Shown: piece by piece, positions 1-9,327 of the stretch
Numbering within the stretch: the first letter of the stretch is position 1
Layout: the number at the start of each line of letters is the position of its first letter
NCBI GenBank assembly: GCA_028386065.3
Contig: JAKUCV010002368.1
Coordinates: 240,478-304,477, forward strand
Length of the DNA: 64,000 bases
DNA from: Turnera subulata
Lineage: Eukaryota; Streptophyta; Magnoliopsida; Malpighiales; Passifloraceae
Direction: 5' to 3'
Translations under genes and position numbers: made by a program
The notes under the pieces: model-generated
What the model was told of the DNA's origin: nothing
The model's database searches: none
The model's input: only the letters and a program-made list of their open reading frames with translations

Positions 1-1
1 C

Positions 2-463
2 AATGCCGCAATTGCCGCTGCGGAGTCGCTAATTAAATTCAACAAGTTCGAGTTTTCCAAGTCGAAAGGTTCGAAGGATAACTCGGGCAAAAGTGGGGGA
101 GCGACTAGCGATACCGAGGAGGAGTCGCACCATGCGAAGGAAGACAAAGGGAAAAGCCACAAGCCATAGTGGGAGAAGCCGAGAGGTGATCATTGAAAAG
201 AGAAGGCAAGTGGTGAAAGGAAAAAATTGGAGTGCTTCCTTTGCAGTGGTCATGAATGTCAGCAATGCAACAAGCTAACGGCACTCATTCGGGGGAATGA
301 GGAGAAGGGAGAGTGCTCCAACAAGAATGATGTCGAAGAGGAACCAAGGATGGGTTCGCTCCGGTTGCTTGGCGCGGTCAAGGCAAAAACCGAGGAGAAC
401 GTTGAGCATAAGGGGCGCATGTACGTGGTTGCCAAGATTGGTGGGAAGGAGACCAAGGGTTGA
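2..463 (+). pseudogene. Ty3-type gag C-terminal part (degenerate)
   Basis: Reading frame 2 gives an Ala/Lys/Ser-rich stretch typical of the end of a plant Ty3-type Gag, then a shortened zinc-knuckle-like motif (CFLCSGHECQQC, about 227-265). The spacing CX2CX2HX4C is shorter than the usual retroviral knuckle. An in-frame stop lies near 176. The frame ends at a stop at 461-463, exactly where the protease begins in another frame, which fits a one-base deletion at the Gag-protease joint. The 5' part lies outside the window. The protease and an LTR follow directly. It is certainly retroelement-derived and not functional as read. Confidence 0.65.
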
Positions 464-1257
464 TTGACACGGGAGCCACGCACAACTTCTTCCAAAAGTT
501 CGAGGCACAAAGGCTTGGTATTAAATTTGGGGAGGAGCATGGATGGTTGAAGGCCGTCATCTCCGAAGCCAAGCCAATTCATGGAGTTGCACGCGGGGTC
601 GACATAGCCATTGGGAACTGGCGCGGGAAGATTGATCTCATGGTAGTCGATATAGAAGGGTATCCAATTGTGCTAGGTGTGGTGTTCGTCAACACGACAA
701 GAGCTACGCCGGTGCCGACCGCAAATAGCATTATCTTGATGGGTGGAAGCAAGTCATGCACGGTTGGGGTGTTGCGCGAGGGGAAGGCACAAAAGGCAAA
801 GGCGATGAGCGCCATGCGACTTGTCAAGGATGAACCAAGGGGCCTACGGGAGCACAATGGGAAGGCGATGGGGGATGTCGCCAACAAGGGAGGTGCGCTA
901 CATCGGGACAAGGCCAAGGTGCAACAAGCCAAGGAATCACGGGGGCAACACCAACACGAAGGAAAAGTGGAGGTGACTAAAGGATTCATGGGGAGCACCA
1001 AGGGAGAAGGCCAATCCAACAAGCCAACGGGGGGGCAAAGGCGTAGAAGGCGCACAAGAAAATGGAGGAAGCACGGGGAGCTACCACGGGAGCGCAACGA
1101 GGGCGTTGCGCCAGCAAGTGGGGGAGGATGTCACGCGGTGCGCTACAAGGACTCAAGAATTGCGTGGAAGATTCTAGAGAGGTCCGGAATGCGCAAGGAG
1201 TGTGTAGACTTTTTCGGAGAATGGCGGAATTCTCTAGATGGTGGTGGTGCACACTAG
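460..1257 (+). pseudogene. Retropepsin-like aspartic protease with basic tail, Ty3-type gag-protease element
   Basis: The active-site motif LIDTGATHNF sits at residues 1-10. It is followed by a retropepsin-like fold (AISEAKPIHGVA-like segment, then hydrophobic VVDIEGYPIVLGV near residue 60). This resembles the RVP_2 proteases of plant gag-only or gag-protease Ty3 elements. After about residue 100 the protein becomes Lys/Arg/Gly-rich low complexity, including RRRRRTRKWRKH. No reverse transcriptase, RNase H or integrase follows: the reading frame runs straight into the LTR at 1129 and stops inside it. This suggests a non-autonomous TR-GAG-like or deleted element that would depend on another element's polymerase. 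Confidence 0.6.
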
Positions 1258-1644
1258 AGAGTTCTAGAATATTGTAGGACAAGTATAAATATGTATGGCT
1301 AGATATTTTGGCTCTAGAACATGAAATGATAGCCAATGGATCGTGGAACCTTCTAGAGGCGCGATCCTAGCCATCCAGTGAGGAGGTGGATGGCCTATAT
1401 ATATAGGAGAGGGGCCTCCTCATTTTGGGCATGCTTGCTTGGTTGGACATTCAAGTGTAAAGAGCACGGGGTTCACACTTGTAAACACTCTTTGTTGTTA
1501 ATGTACACATTGCTTTCCTCCAACACTTTCCGAGAGTTCTCTTGCTAGCGTGGTAGCGTGGTTTAGGCTGATTTAGGCTTGAGATTGGGGTTCTTGCCTA
1601 AGTACCGCACATGCAATAGTTTTTGATTTCTAAGTCTCGTGACA
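1129..1644 (+). repeat. LTR of the gag-protease element
   Basis: The left edge follows a purine run (AAGTGGGGGAGGA, 1116-1128), a plausible polypurine tract. The repeat begins TGTCACG and ends CGTGACA, a perfect 7-bp terminal inverted repeat. Inside are TATA-like boxes (TATAAAT at 1284-1290 and CTATATATATAG near 1394). Length is 516 bp. The partner LTR is outside the window. Confidence 0.6.
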
Positions 1645-1722
1645 ATTGGTGGCGGAGTTTGCATTCCATAACTTCCGGCCCGTGAAACCAGTGGGGCTCC
1701 AAAGGTGCACCAATGGTGCACC
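1645..1722 (+). other. Primer-binding-site-like sequence and leader stub downstream of the LTR
   Basis: Directly after the LTR comes ATTGGTGGCGGAGTTTG, which resembles the primer binding sites seen elsewhere in this window (TGGTAGCGGAGC). A 3' LTR should be followed by host target DNA, so a PBS here suggests a head-to-tail LTR-internal-LTR-internal arrangement. The stub includes two copies of GGTGCACCAAT and is cut off at about 1722 by Copia LTR sequence. Confidence 0.4.
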
Positions 1723-1954
1723 AATCTCATATTCTTAAAATGTCCCTAGTCGATTATTATTATGGATGGGTTGTAATAATAAATTAAGACTAGCGTATGT
1801 TGAGAATTATATGAGATATTAATTCTACATAGGGGTACAAGTTAGAGAATTTATGGTCTGGACTGACCCGACATAAGAACACTACATGGAACGTTATATG
1901 ATTGTCATTAGCGGTTCTTATATGTATTGTCCTTAGACCTGAGATCATCAAGGT
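1723..1954 (+). repeat. Copia LTR fragment, left part
   Basis: Matches the middle of the Copia LTR at 45258-46782, for example the stretch around TGTCCCTAGTCGATTATTAT and the following AAGACTAGCGTATG. The 5' end of the LTR is missing. The sequence breaks at 1954 and resumes at 5368 beyond an inserted element. Confidence 0.8.
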
Positions 1955-4900
1955 TGAAACGCCCATGTCCCAATTTATTAATATAAAATAGAATTCAATT
2001 ATAAAATGACTAAATTGCCCTTATCATTCCCAGGACACGAAAATCATTAACTAAACACCCGTATCCCAAATTATCAAATTAAATTATTTAAAGCATGTGA
2101 AAAGACTGAATCGCCCTTTCTACCCGGGATACGACACAAATAAGATAATCATCATATAATTACGCAATATATCATACAATGAGTGATACAATTCGAGATG
2201 CAGCGGAAGACAAATACTTAACAAATATGAATGTAATGCACCCTATGGATCCGACCCGAGGAGGAAGGCACCGCCACCTGCTGACAAGCACCACTGCTCA
2301 ACGAACAACTAACCTGTAAAAGTCTGTGAGGGGGGTGAGACCAACCACTGTCTCACCGCAAACAATTAAACCAATTTTATACAAATACAAATCAACTACA
2401 AGTACACCGGCATTAGGCAATAGCAAACACAGAGCACAAACAATTCACAATACACAACACCAGTCATCATCAGACTACAACCATCACTTACCATTACTTG
2501 TTTTATTATCTTTGTTATTAGGTTTAAATATTTTATTAGGGCCCTCTACTGTGTGCGTCGAGCTCGGTCCCGTCTCATGAGACAACCAGGCATAAGCCCA
2601 AATAAACCAGGCACGAAGCCCAAATATATCCATAGAGAGAGAGACAGAGAGAAAGGGGGAGGTAGAAAGAGGGAGGTAGAACCGGTCATAACAGACCCAT
2701 ATGCTAAACTGCATATACCATGCAAAACCGCATGAAACCCCGAGGGGTATCACTTCCCGCTCGAACCAACCGGTCAACAGCCCCACAGTAGCATTATTAT
2801 AGTATGTTATTCTCAATTATCCTTTAAGAGTTGTACCATACGTTATTGTCAAACATCGTTGTGTGGATTTAACATCTTAATCTCAAATCCGGGCCTCCAG
2901 CCCACAGTCCACCACACAAACCACAAAATCATATTACATGTTATAACTCATAACCAACAAACTCATGCTCAGCTAGCATATCATATCAAACAGGCACGTA
3001 ATACACATAGTCAGACATGTTGCATCAAGGTATCATCACTAAGATGTAAACGCAATCAAGTACATCAGCACAGCAGGCATATATTCATATAGCATTCAAT
3101 ACCAACCAAGTATTACCACTTCTTGTTCCATGTTTATTAACCGAGCATTGTAGGCAGTAATGCATACAAAGGTTTATAAGTCCTCACCTGGACTAGAAGG
3201 ATGACTTTGAAAGCCGACACTCGTTCAGCTACTCCCCAAGGATACTCAATGCCTAAACACATGATCACATGAATCACTTAGACATTCATTCCGAAGACAA
3301 AGAGATGTGCTTTGTTATATAAATTTATCGACCACAATCCCCAACCCGACATGGAACATTAGCCGAACTAGGGACTAGGCCCACTATCTTAGTGAAACCA
3401 AAGATCCACCTACGAATCAATTTAATCAAGTTCAAAAGAAGTTGCAAGTGTATGAGTCACGAATGTATATAGAAACCAATGCGCAGAAACCAAGATTTAA
3501 TAATGTAAAATTCTGTGATAAATTCATTAACCATGATTAAATCTTTTAAAAGAAAATATGGACTTACTTAACCAACTATCCTCAAAAAGAATTATAGGTT
3601 GTCGATAAATTGCTAGAGCCTGACAAAGACCTAGCATGTGCATAAAAGCAAAGGTTTAATAACCACGAACAACGAATTCAAGGAATTCAAAACCCATGTA
3701 ATAAAAATCATTCAAAGAAACCAGTATCCTTCACTGTCCAAAAATCCTTTCTTAGAAAACCAAGTTTGAGGAGGAAAACTTCATGGTAAGTCCACCTCAT
3801 TGTAATAAAGCTTTGACTATAATCTCGCATTGAAAACAAACTATGAAGTTAATATCAATATTGCCAGAACGTGTTCATACCCCCAACATGTCCATTTGGA
3901 GAAAGTAATAGTTTAAGAGAAAACGAATTCTTCTGTAAGGAGCTAATGTCAAATTTGTATGCATCTGCAGAATTAATCTTCAAAACACCAACATTTAATC
4001 CATATGTTCCATTACCATCAAAGACTCTCTCGCCATACATGTATATTTATATATATGCATCTCCTTATAATTAGAACCCAACAAGTAAAAACCCAGATTA
4101 AATTCCAGCAAGCATTTTAGGCTCAAAAACACCCAATTGAACATTTTACTTGATACAACACTCACAAACAGTGAATAGCCAGTCAAATAGAAATAAGGTT
4201 CCCAGAAATTTTACCCGACAAAGGGCTCAGCCCGAACCCAGAAACGTAGAGCCGAGAAAAAGAGAGATGGGGAAGGAAGAGGCTCACCGGACGATAGTAA
4301 CAACACACGTTGCACCAGAACCCGGCCCAACAACACCGGACCACCAGAACAAACTCGCATCCTCCTTGTAAACAACCAAACAGATTCCGGCCAGTAGGTT
4401 CGAACCAAGCGAAAGCCAACACCAACCAAGCACGGAACGAACCCAGCTTGCCAGTCCACAATCCAGCAACAGAAAACCCGATTGGGTTAGTTTCCACACG
4501 CATCAAAAACGAAGGAAGAAGAAAAGAGAAAGAGGGATAGAGAGTCGGCAACTATACGTACCAGACGACGACGGCACAAGCTCAGCTTGTCCGCTGCCTC
4601 GTTTTCTCCATCAACAACCTGAGGTAACTTGCCTCGGCCACCACGCCCGACCACACAACAATCCACTGGCCGGAGCAAATAGAGGTTCGAGTCACGCGCA
4701 AACGACCTCCGTTGCACACGGCCCTCGCTCGTACTCGCACGTCCAGCTGCGATTGTGGAGGAAGATGGGGAGAAAGATGAGGCGGCTTGACTCAGAAGAA
4801 GAGAGCAAGAGAAATGCGAGGGATGGGAGTGAATCGGGAAAAGAGAAGGAAGAGAAAAGAAAAAGAATTGATGAGGAGTTTTTGGGGTAGACGATTTTGG

Positions 4901-5367
4901 GTAATCGTTGGGGAAAAACTGGAAGTGGAAGAGAGAGAGGAGAGAAAATCCGGAGGGAGGAGGTGGGCGGCGAAAAAGAAAGGAGAGAGAGCGAGAAGGA
5001 AAAAGAAAAGGGGAAGGTTAGGGTTTTGACCCACCTAAGCCGAAACGACGTCGTTTCGTTTTGGCTTAGGCGCGGTCAACTCGCCTAACCAGTCAACGTT
5101 TTTATTTTTTTTTTCACCATTCCTCAAACGACGTAGTTTTGACCCAAACTACGTTAAACGCCACGATACACCTTAAACACGTTTTATTTCCAGTGAAACC
5201 CGAACAACGGACAAATCCAACTTAAAATTAACATTTTCAATTGAAAATAATTTATTTTTTTCCAAGACCAAAAATCCCAGGAATTCCATAAGGGTAAAAT
5301 TAGAAATAAAATTTCAAAAATTCCGAAAATCCGTAGAAATTAAATACTGAGAATTCAGGGCGTTACA
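1955..5367 (-). mobile_element. Solo LTR of a long-LTR Gypsy element, nested in a Copia LTR
   Basis: The insert starts TGAAACGCCC and ends GGGCGTTACA on the plus strand, so it has TG...CA ends with a near-perfect 10-bp terminal inverted repeat. It is flanked by the 5-bp duplication AAGGT (1950-1954 and 5368-5372). Removing it rejoins the interrupted Copia LTR exactly. It reads on the minus strand and shares its opening TGTAACGCCC with the LTR at 58968. No gag or pol coding is present. Part of the interior (about 4790-5010) is purine-rich low complexity. Length is 3413 bp, long for an LTR but plausible for a solo LTR. Confidence 0.75.
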
Positions 5368-6215
5368 AAGGTTCCCAACTTGTGAGTCATATACTTTGAT
5401 ATTACTCTTGGCTATTCGTAACTGAGTAGACCTTAGTGTAATCATTGCGTATATGATATAATATATAGTGGGTTTTGTATGATCAAGATGGGATTCGTCC
5501 AACCCTTATAACGGGTATATTATCAGATGGGCCTCTTGATAGAGTTGAACTGCAAATGCATGGCCATGCTCGGATTATGTGATATGGTGATATCATTAGT
5601 ATCCGTTTTACACAGTTAACTCGGGGATCAAGAAACTTAGATTAAACATATACGAGATTGACTTATTCCATGTCTCGTTTTTAATCTTGATAATGTGACG
5701 AAAGGATAATGGCATGTTTCCGAGGCATAATGAATCAGTATTGATCTTGTCGTTTGGGTAGCAATGATGTGTTGCTAGACGCCGCTCATTGTTTATAATT
5801 GTAAATGAGTTTACAATTATTGCCAAACGTTACAAGTGCCTACAGGGTCACACACTTAGAACTGTTGATTCGAGCTGGTGATTAAACCATAGTTGGACCG
5901 TGGTTCGACCAGGTATTTGAGCTAGTGGTTAGACCATGGTTGGACCGGGTCGTTTGGGTTGGTTCGGTTCAATAGTTACCCGAATTATTGAACCTGAATT
6001 ACTATCCCAAAGGTATGAAAGGATGTGTTGTTTTATATATATGTTGATATATATATAATTGAGTTAGTGGAGACATGATCATGTAGATGATTGTGACTAA
6101 AGTATAAATAATGGAAAATACAATTATGCTTGATAAGATGTATGTATGATTGGTTGGCCATTTTCTATATTAACTAACATATAAACATATATGTGATATA
6201 TGTAAGAGTGTCTAG
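5368..6215 (+). repeat. Copia LTR fragment, right part
   Basis: Continues the LTR interrupted at 1954: TCCCAACTTGTGAGTCATAT onward aligns with 45608 onward of the Copia LTR at 45258-46782. It includes the inverted segment TTATAATTGTAAATGAGTTTACAATTATTG near 5795 and the series of GGTTGGACCRTGGTT-like repeats at about 5880-5960. The 3' end of the LTR is lost at about 6215, where host-like sequence begins. Confidence 0.8.
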
Positions 6216-6381
6216 GATGAGCAGAATACAGCACCATATATTGAATCATTCAACTAACAATTAGTACACAGAATAGAGCTGTTACCGTGTGTAACCAAAA
6301 TCAAACTTGCTGTAGCGTACTTTTAAGTATTTGCTTCAATATCCAGAATGACAATTAACCATCATAAAAACTTGGACCCAT

Positions 6382-6632
6382 CAGAGAAGAACAAGCATAG
6401 CATCAAGTACGAGATAAAATGATCAAGATCGATATTAACTTATTAAATTAGCATCCAGATTGCTAGAAAAATTGGTGAAATCCAATGTCACTTATTACAT
6501 ACTACCAGAGGGTCCAGAGAGAACAAGCATAGCATCAGGTATGAGATACAATGATCAAGATCGAAATTAACTTACTAAATTAGCATCCAGATTGCTAGAA
6601 AAGGGTCAAATCCAATGTCACTTATTACAGAT
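6382..6632. repeat. Tandem duplication of about 125 bp at the 3' end of the nsLTP gene
   Basis: Two close copies (about 6382-6505 and 6507-6632) share the stretch running from AGAACAAGCATAGCATCA to TCCAATGTCACTTATTACA. The right copy contains the last four codons and TGA stop of the nsLTP gene, so the duplication gives a second, downstream copy of the stop region in the 3' UTR. 6216-6381 shows nothing recognisable. Confidence 0.85.
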
Positions 6633-7441
6633 CACAATAGTCACACTAAGAAAATAACTGCTAGTCTCCACAAGCACCCAACCAGCATCTGCCTTCAACT
6701 TTCCTCCATCATTTCTTCTGTGTGGAAAAGATCCCGAAGAGCTGCCTTGTCTTGGTGACACTTGAACCACCGAAGAGCCTGAATTTTTTTCAGAAAACTT
6801 AAGCAAGGAATATGGAGAATGTCATCAATGAACGAGAAACCTAACAGAAAGGTTATATAGAATTATAGTACTTTGCTCCGGAGAAACTTATGAAGCAGGA
6901 GGAATACCGGGCAGTTGGGATCCTAATTTTAGCAAAGCACTGCAGTATTCTACTACAAAGATTGCATGCATTTTACCAGGAGAAAAGTAGCAATTTGAGT
7001 AAAGGGAAACCCAAAAAAAAAAACACTTCAGCGGCGGTGCTTGTGTTAGGGGTGTGCCATATAATCCCACAGGATGTCATATCTACAGTAGTGCAATATT
7101 TTGTAAAAATTTTTACCTGGACAAGGTGCCCAGACACTCTCTAGGTGGCACAGAGAAACAATTTTTGCGGCAACAGTTTTGTTGCTAGGAAACTCTTTGA
7201 CGTTGGAGCCGCCAAGGAGACGACAGAAACATTCAGGGTCGTCAATGGACAGATCCTTTAATTGAATACAACAATCTACGGGAGGTGCTGCTTCTGTGCT
7301 CCTAAGAAAGCCATCGCATCGTTCAACTGTTGGGATGAGGGGAGCGCAATTCTGGTTTTCCATTACCTGTGAGTTGCTTGTGGGTGTAATGGAAATGAAT
7401 ACCAAAATGACCAAACTTATAGGCTTAATAAGAGAGGCCAT
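6618..7441 (-). CDS. Non-specific lipid-transfer protein-like gene, two exons
   Basis: Exon 1 is 7441-7117 and exon 2 is 6778-6618. The 338-bp intron has GT-AG ends (CCAG|GTAAAA donor; TTCAG acceptor). Joined exons total 486 bp, an exact 161 codons plus TGA. The start at 7441 was chosen because it opens a signal peptide (MASLIKPISLVILVFISI...). The mature part shows the eight-cysteine pattern C-C-CC-CxC-C-C: ERC, DCC, ECFC, SLC and APCPG are all visible. Such proteins bind lipids in a secreted, disulfide-bonded pocket. The tail after APCPG is Ser/Gly-rich, as in GPI-anchored LTPs, but the final residues are only weakly hydrophobic, so anchoring is doubtful. The precise substrate is unknown. 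It is the only host gene here that looks intact. Exon 2 could instead end at an additional splice site. Confidence 0.75.
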
Positions 7442-7447
7442 TTTTTT

Positions 7448-7492
7448 GTCCAAAATGGTTTTGCTTTTTTTTTGTCCAAAATGGTTTTGCTT
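7448..7492. repeat. 26-bp tandem duplication in the nsLTP 5' UTR
   Basis: GTCCAAAATGGTTTTGCTT occurs at 7448-7466 and again at 7474-7492, each preceded by a T-run. It lies between the predicted TATA box and the start codon of the minus-strand gene. Confidence 0.85.
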
Positions 7493-7502
7493 TATGCAAG
7501 AA

Positions 7503-7510
7503 CTATATAG
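7503..7510 (-). promoter_or_regulatory. TATA box of the nsLTP gene
   Basis: CTATATAG lies about 60 bp upstream of the chosen ATG on the minus strand, which would give a 5' UTR of roughly 30 bp. No other TATA-like site is as well placed. Confidence 0.5.
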
Positions 7511-7613
7511 GATGAAATTGCTTTCCAAAATAAATGAATTACTTGTTTTTGCACATATTTCCACTCAACTACCAAACTCATGGTATTTATACTTCTCCAA
7601 ACTCATAATATTC

Positions 7614-7704
7614 TTTTTGGTAGAAAGATGAGCATTGCATTACTTAACTAGCTGAAGCCGCTTCAGCTAGTTAAGTAATGCAATGCTCATCTTTCTACCA
7701 AAAA
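7614..7704. repeat. Near-perfect palindrome with 45-bp arms
   Basis: The left arm (7614-7658, beginning TTTTTGGTAGAAAGATG and ending AGCTGAAGC) is followed after a single base by its exact reverse complement (7660-7704). I find no mismatch over the 45 bp. It lies about 170-260 bp upstream of the nsLTP start codon. It could be a cruciform or hairpin-forming element, a minimal foldback element, or an assembly or read snap-back artefact. 7705-7951 holds nothing I can recognise. Confidence 0.9.
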
Positions 7705-7951
7705 AAATAAAAAAAAATGCCATGTCATATTTTTAAATTTTTAAATCTCAAATTCCATGCCCTTTCAGATAATGCAAATAAAAAAGTCTATCGTAAAACT
7801 TAAAAGCTGGCTCGCTTGACTATCGTAAAGGATAAACCTTGTCCAAGCAACATCAAGATTCTCAAAAAAAAATGAAGAGCACTGTTGATGAGGTAAAAAA
7901 TAAAGGTGCTCCATTTATTCAGCACTTCAACCAAAATGACCAAAATGAAGG

Positions 7952-8559
7952 ACGACCCGGCCAGTTAAGGCCAGGAGCGCATCGCCGGCAGAAGGGACGA
8001 GGCAACCGGTGCACACCGCAAGGCAGACCGGTTGACCCATCCCAAAGTTCAACTTCGAGCTTTTTAACTGCAACAACTTAAATATACGCTATTGGAGCTG
8101 GAATTACCGCGGCTGTTGGCACCAGACTTTCCCTCCAATAGATCCTCTTTAAGGGATTTAGATTTAACTCAATCCAATTACCAAACTCGAAGAGCCTGGT
8201 ATTGTTATTTATTGTCACTACCTCCCCATGTCAGGATTAGGTAATTTGCGCACCTGCTGCCTTCCTTGGATGTGGTAGCCGTTTCTCAGGCTCCATCTCC
8301 GGAATCGAGTTATCATGAATCATCAGAGCGACGGGCGAAGCCCACGTCGGCCTTTTATCTAATAAATGCATCCCTTCCGATAGCCGGGGTTTGTTGCACT
8401 TGTTAGCTCTAGAATTACTACGCTTATCCGAGTAGCAAGTACCATAAAAAAGTATAATTGATTTAGTCAGCCTTTCACAGTTTCAATTACTTCATACTTA
8501 CACATGCATGGGTTAATCTTTAAGACAAGCATATGACTACAGGAAGGATCAACCAGGTA
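7952..8559 (-). rRNA. Degenerate partial 18S rRNA (5' third), internally deleted
   Basis: On the minus strand this begins at the 18S 5' end (TACCTGGTTGATCCT at 8559) and runs to about the CGACCCGGCC region. Familiar segments include the universal site around GGAATTACCGCGGCTG (8099-8115) and TAGCTCTAGAATTACTACG. Substitutions occur in positions that are normally invariant (for example ACAGGAAGGATC near 8540). About 110 bp is missing between GGAATCGA and GTTATCATGAATCATC (near 8305), compared with plant 18S as I know it. The rest of 18S, 5.8S and 25S are absent. It is a dispersed pseudogene, not a working rDNA unit. Confidence 0.9.
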
Positions 8560-9130
8560 GCATTCCATTGCGTCAACGCAGTCTGAGTGATTCTCCCGCA
8601 TCACATAGGCATGGCAGAAATGGCAACGACAGCAATCGTCGTTCCATTCGGGGCACAAGGCAACCGTACGGGGCAACTAAGGGAGGCAAACCCCTCCTGC
8701 CAAACTTTCCGCATCCAAAACCACGAGAAATGGACATATGGGCCAACGCAACCAGTTTGTGGCATGCGTGGAACACATGCATCGGTACGGGGTCAGCCCC
8801 CTGCCGGTACAAAGGGCGAAGGACAGGAAGCAGGACAGGAACCGAGTGTCGCATTCGATTTCCACCGTAGTGGGTAAGCAAGACAAGAACCGAGCGTCAC
8901 CACCAAAGAAGTTCGGTGCGCGAAGCATGGAGCCTATATTCACAAACAATCCTATCACCACTCATGCACTTGCCGTTATGATGCCACAATCTTGCGGGCC
9001 AGACTGCAATCTTGCGGTGCCCGCAGTGTAGCGCGCCCAACCCCAAGCAGTCCTCCCCCCTATAGAGTAATAGAGACTTTTCTGGGCTGGGCACCACTAG
9101 ACATCAATATGTCTAAACTGCTCCACAGCG
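8560..9130. other. Sequence upstream of the 18S fragment, possibly 5' external transcribed spacer
   Basis: This relatively GC-rich stretch lies where the 5' ETS would be on the minus strand and has no coding signal I trust. The several overlapping open frames on both strands have no recognisable domain. Assignment as ETS rests on position only. Confidence 0.3.

Positions 9131-9174
<44 letters not shown>
9131..9174. repeat. Poly-C tract, 44 bases
   Basis: Uninterrupted C run after CCACAGCG. It is capable of i-motif or (on the other strand) G-quadruplex structure, but such homopolymers are also common consensus errors. 9175-9327 holds no recognisable feature. Confidence 0.95.
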
Positions 9175-9327
9175 TTCATTACTTCGAGTTTTGAGCTGAA
9201 ATTTTGTACACACACCAGAAACCATCCATCTAACTACCTGTAAAATTTCAGAATTTTTTGAGATGTGGAACTGCCACTTTTGATTTCTGGAAAATTTAAA
9301 ATTCTGTAAATCGGGGAAAATGGAAAA

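Noticed and set aside
4183..5034. Overlapping open frames around 4183-5034
   Set aside because: They lie in GC- and purine-rich parts of a solo LTR on both strands, with low-complexity translations and no domain.
8568..9097. Overlapping open frames next to the 18S fragment
   Set aside because: Four or more mutually overlapping frames on both strands with no domain; the composition fits a transcribed spacer better.
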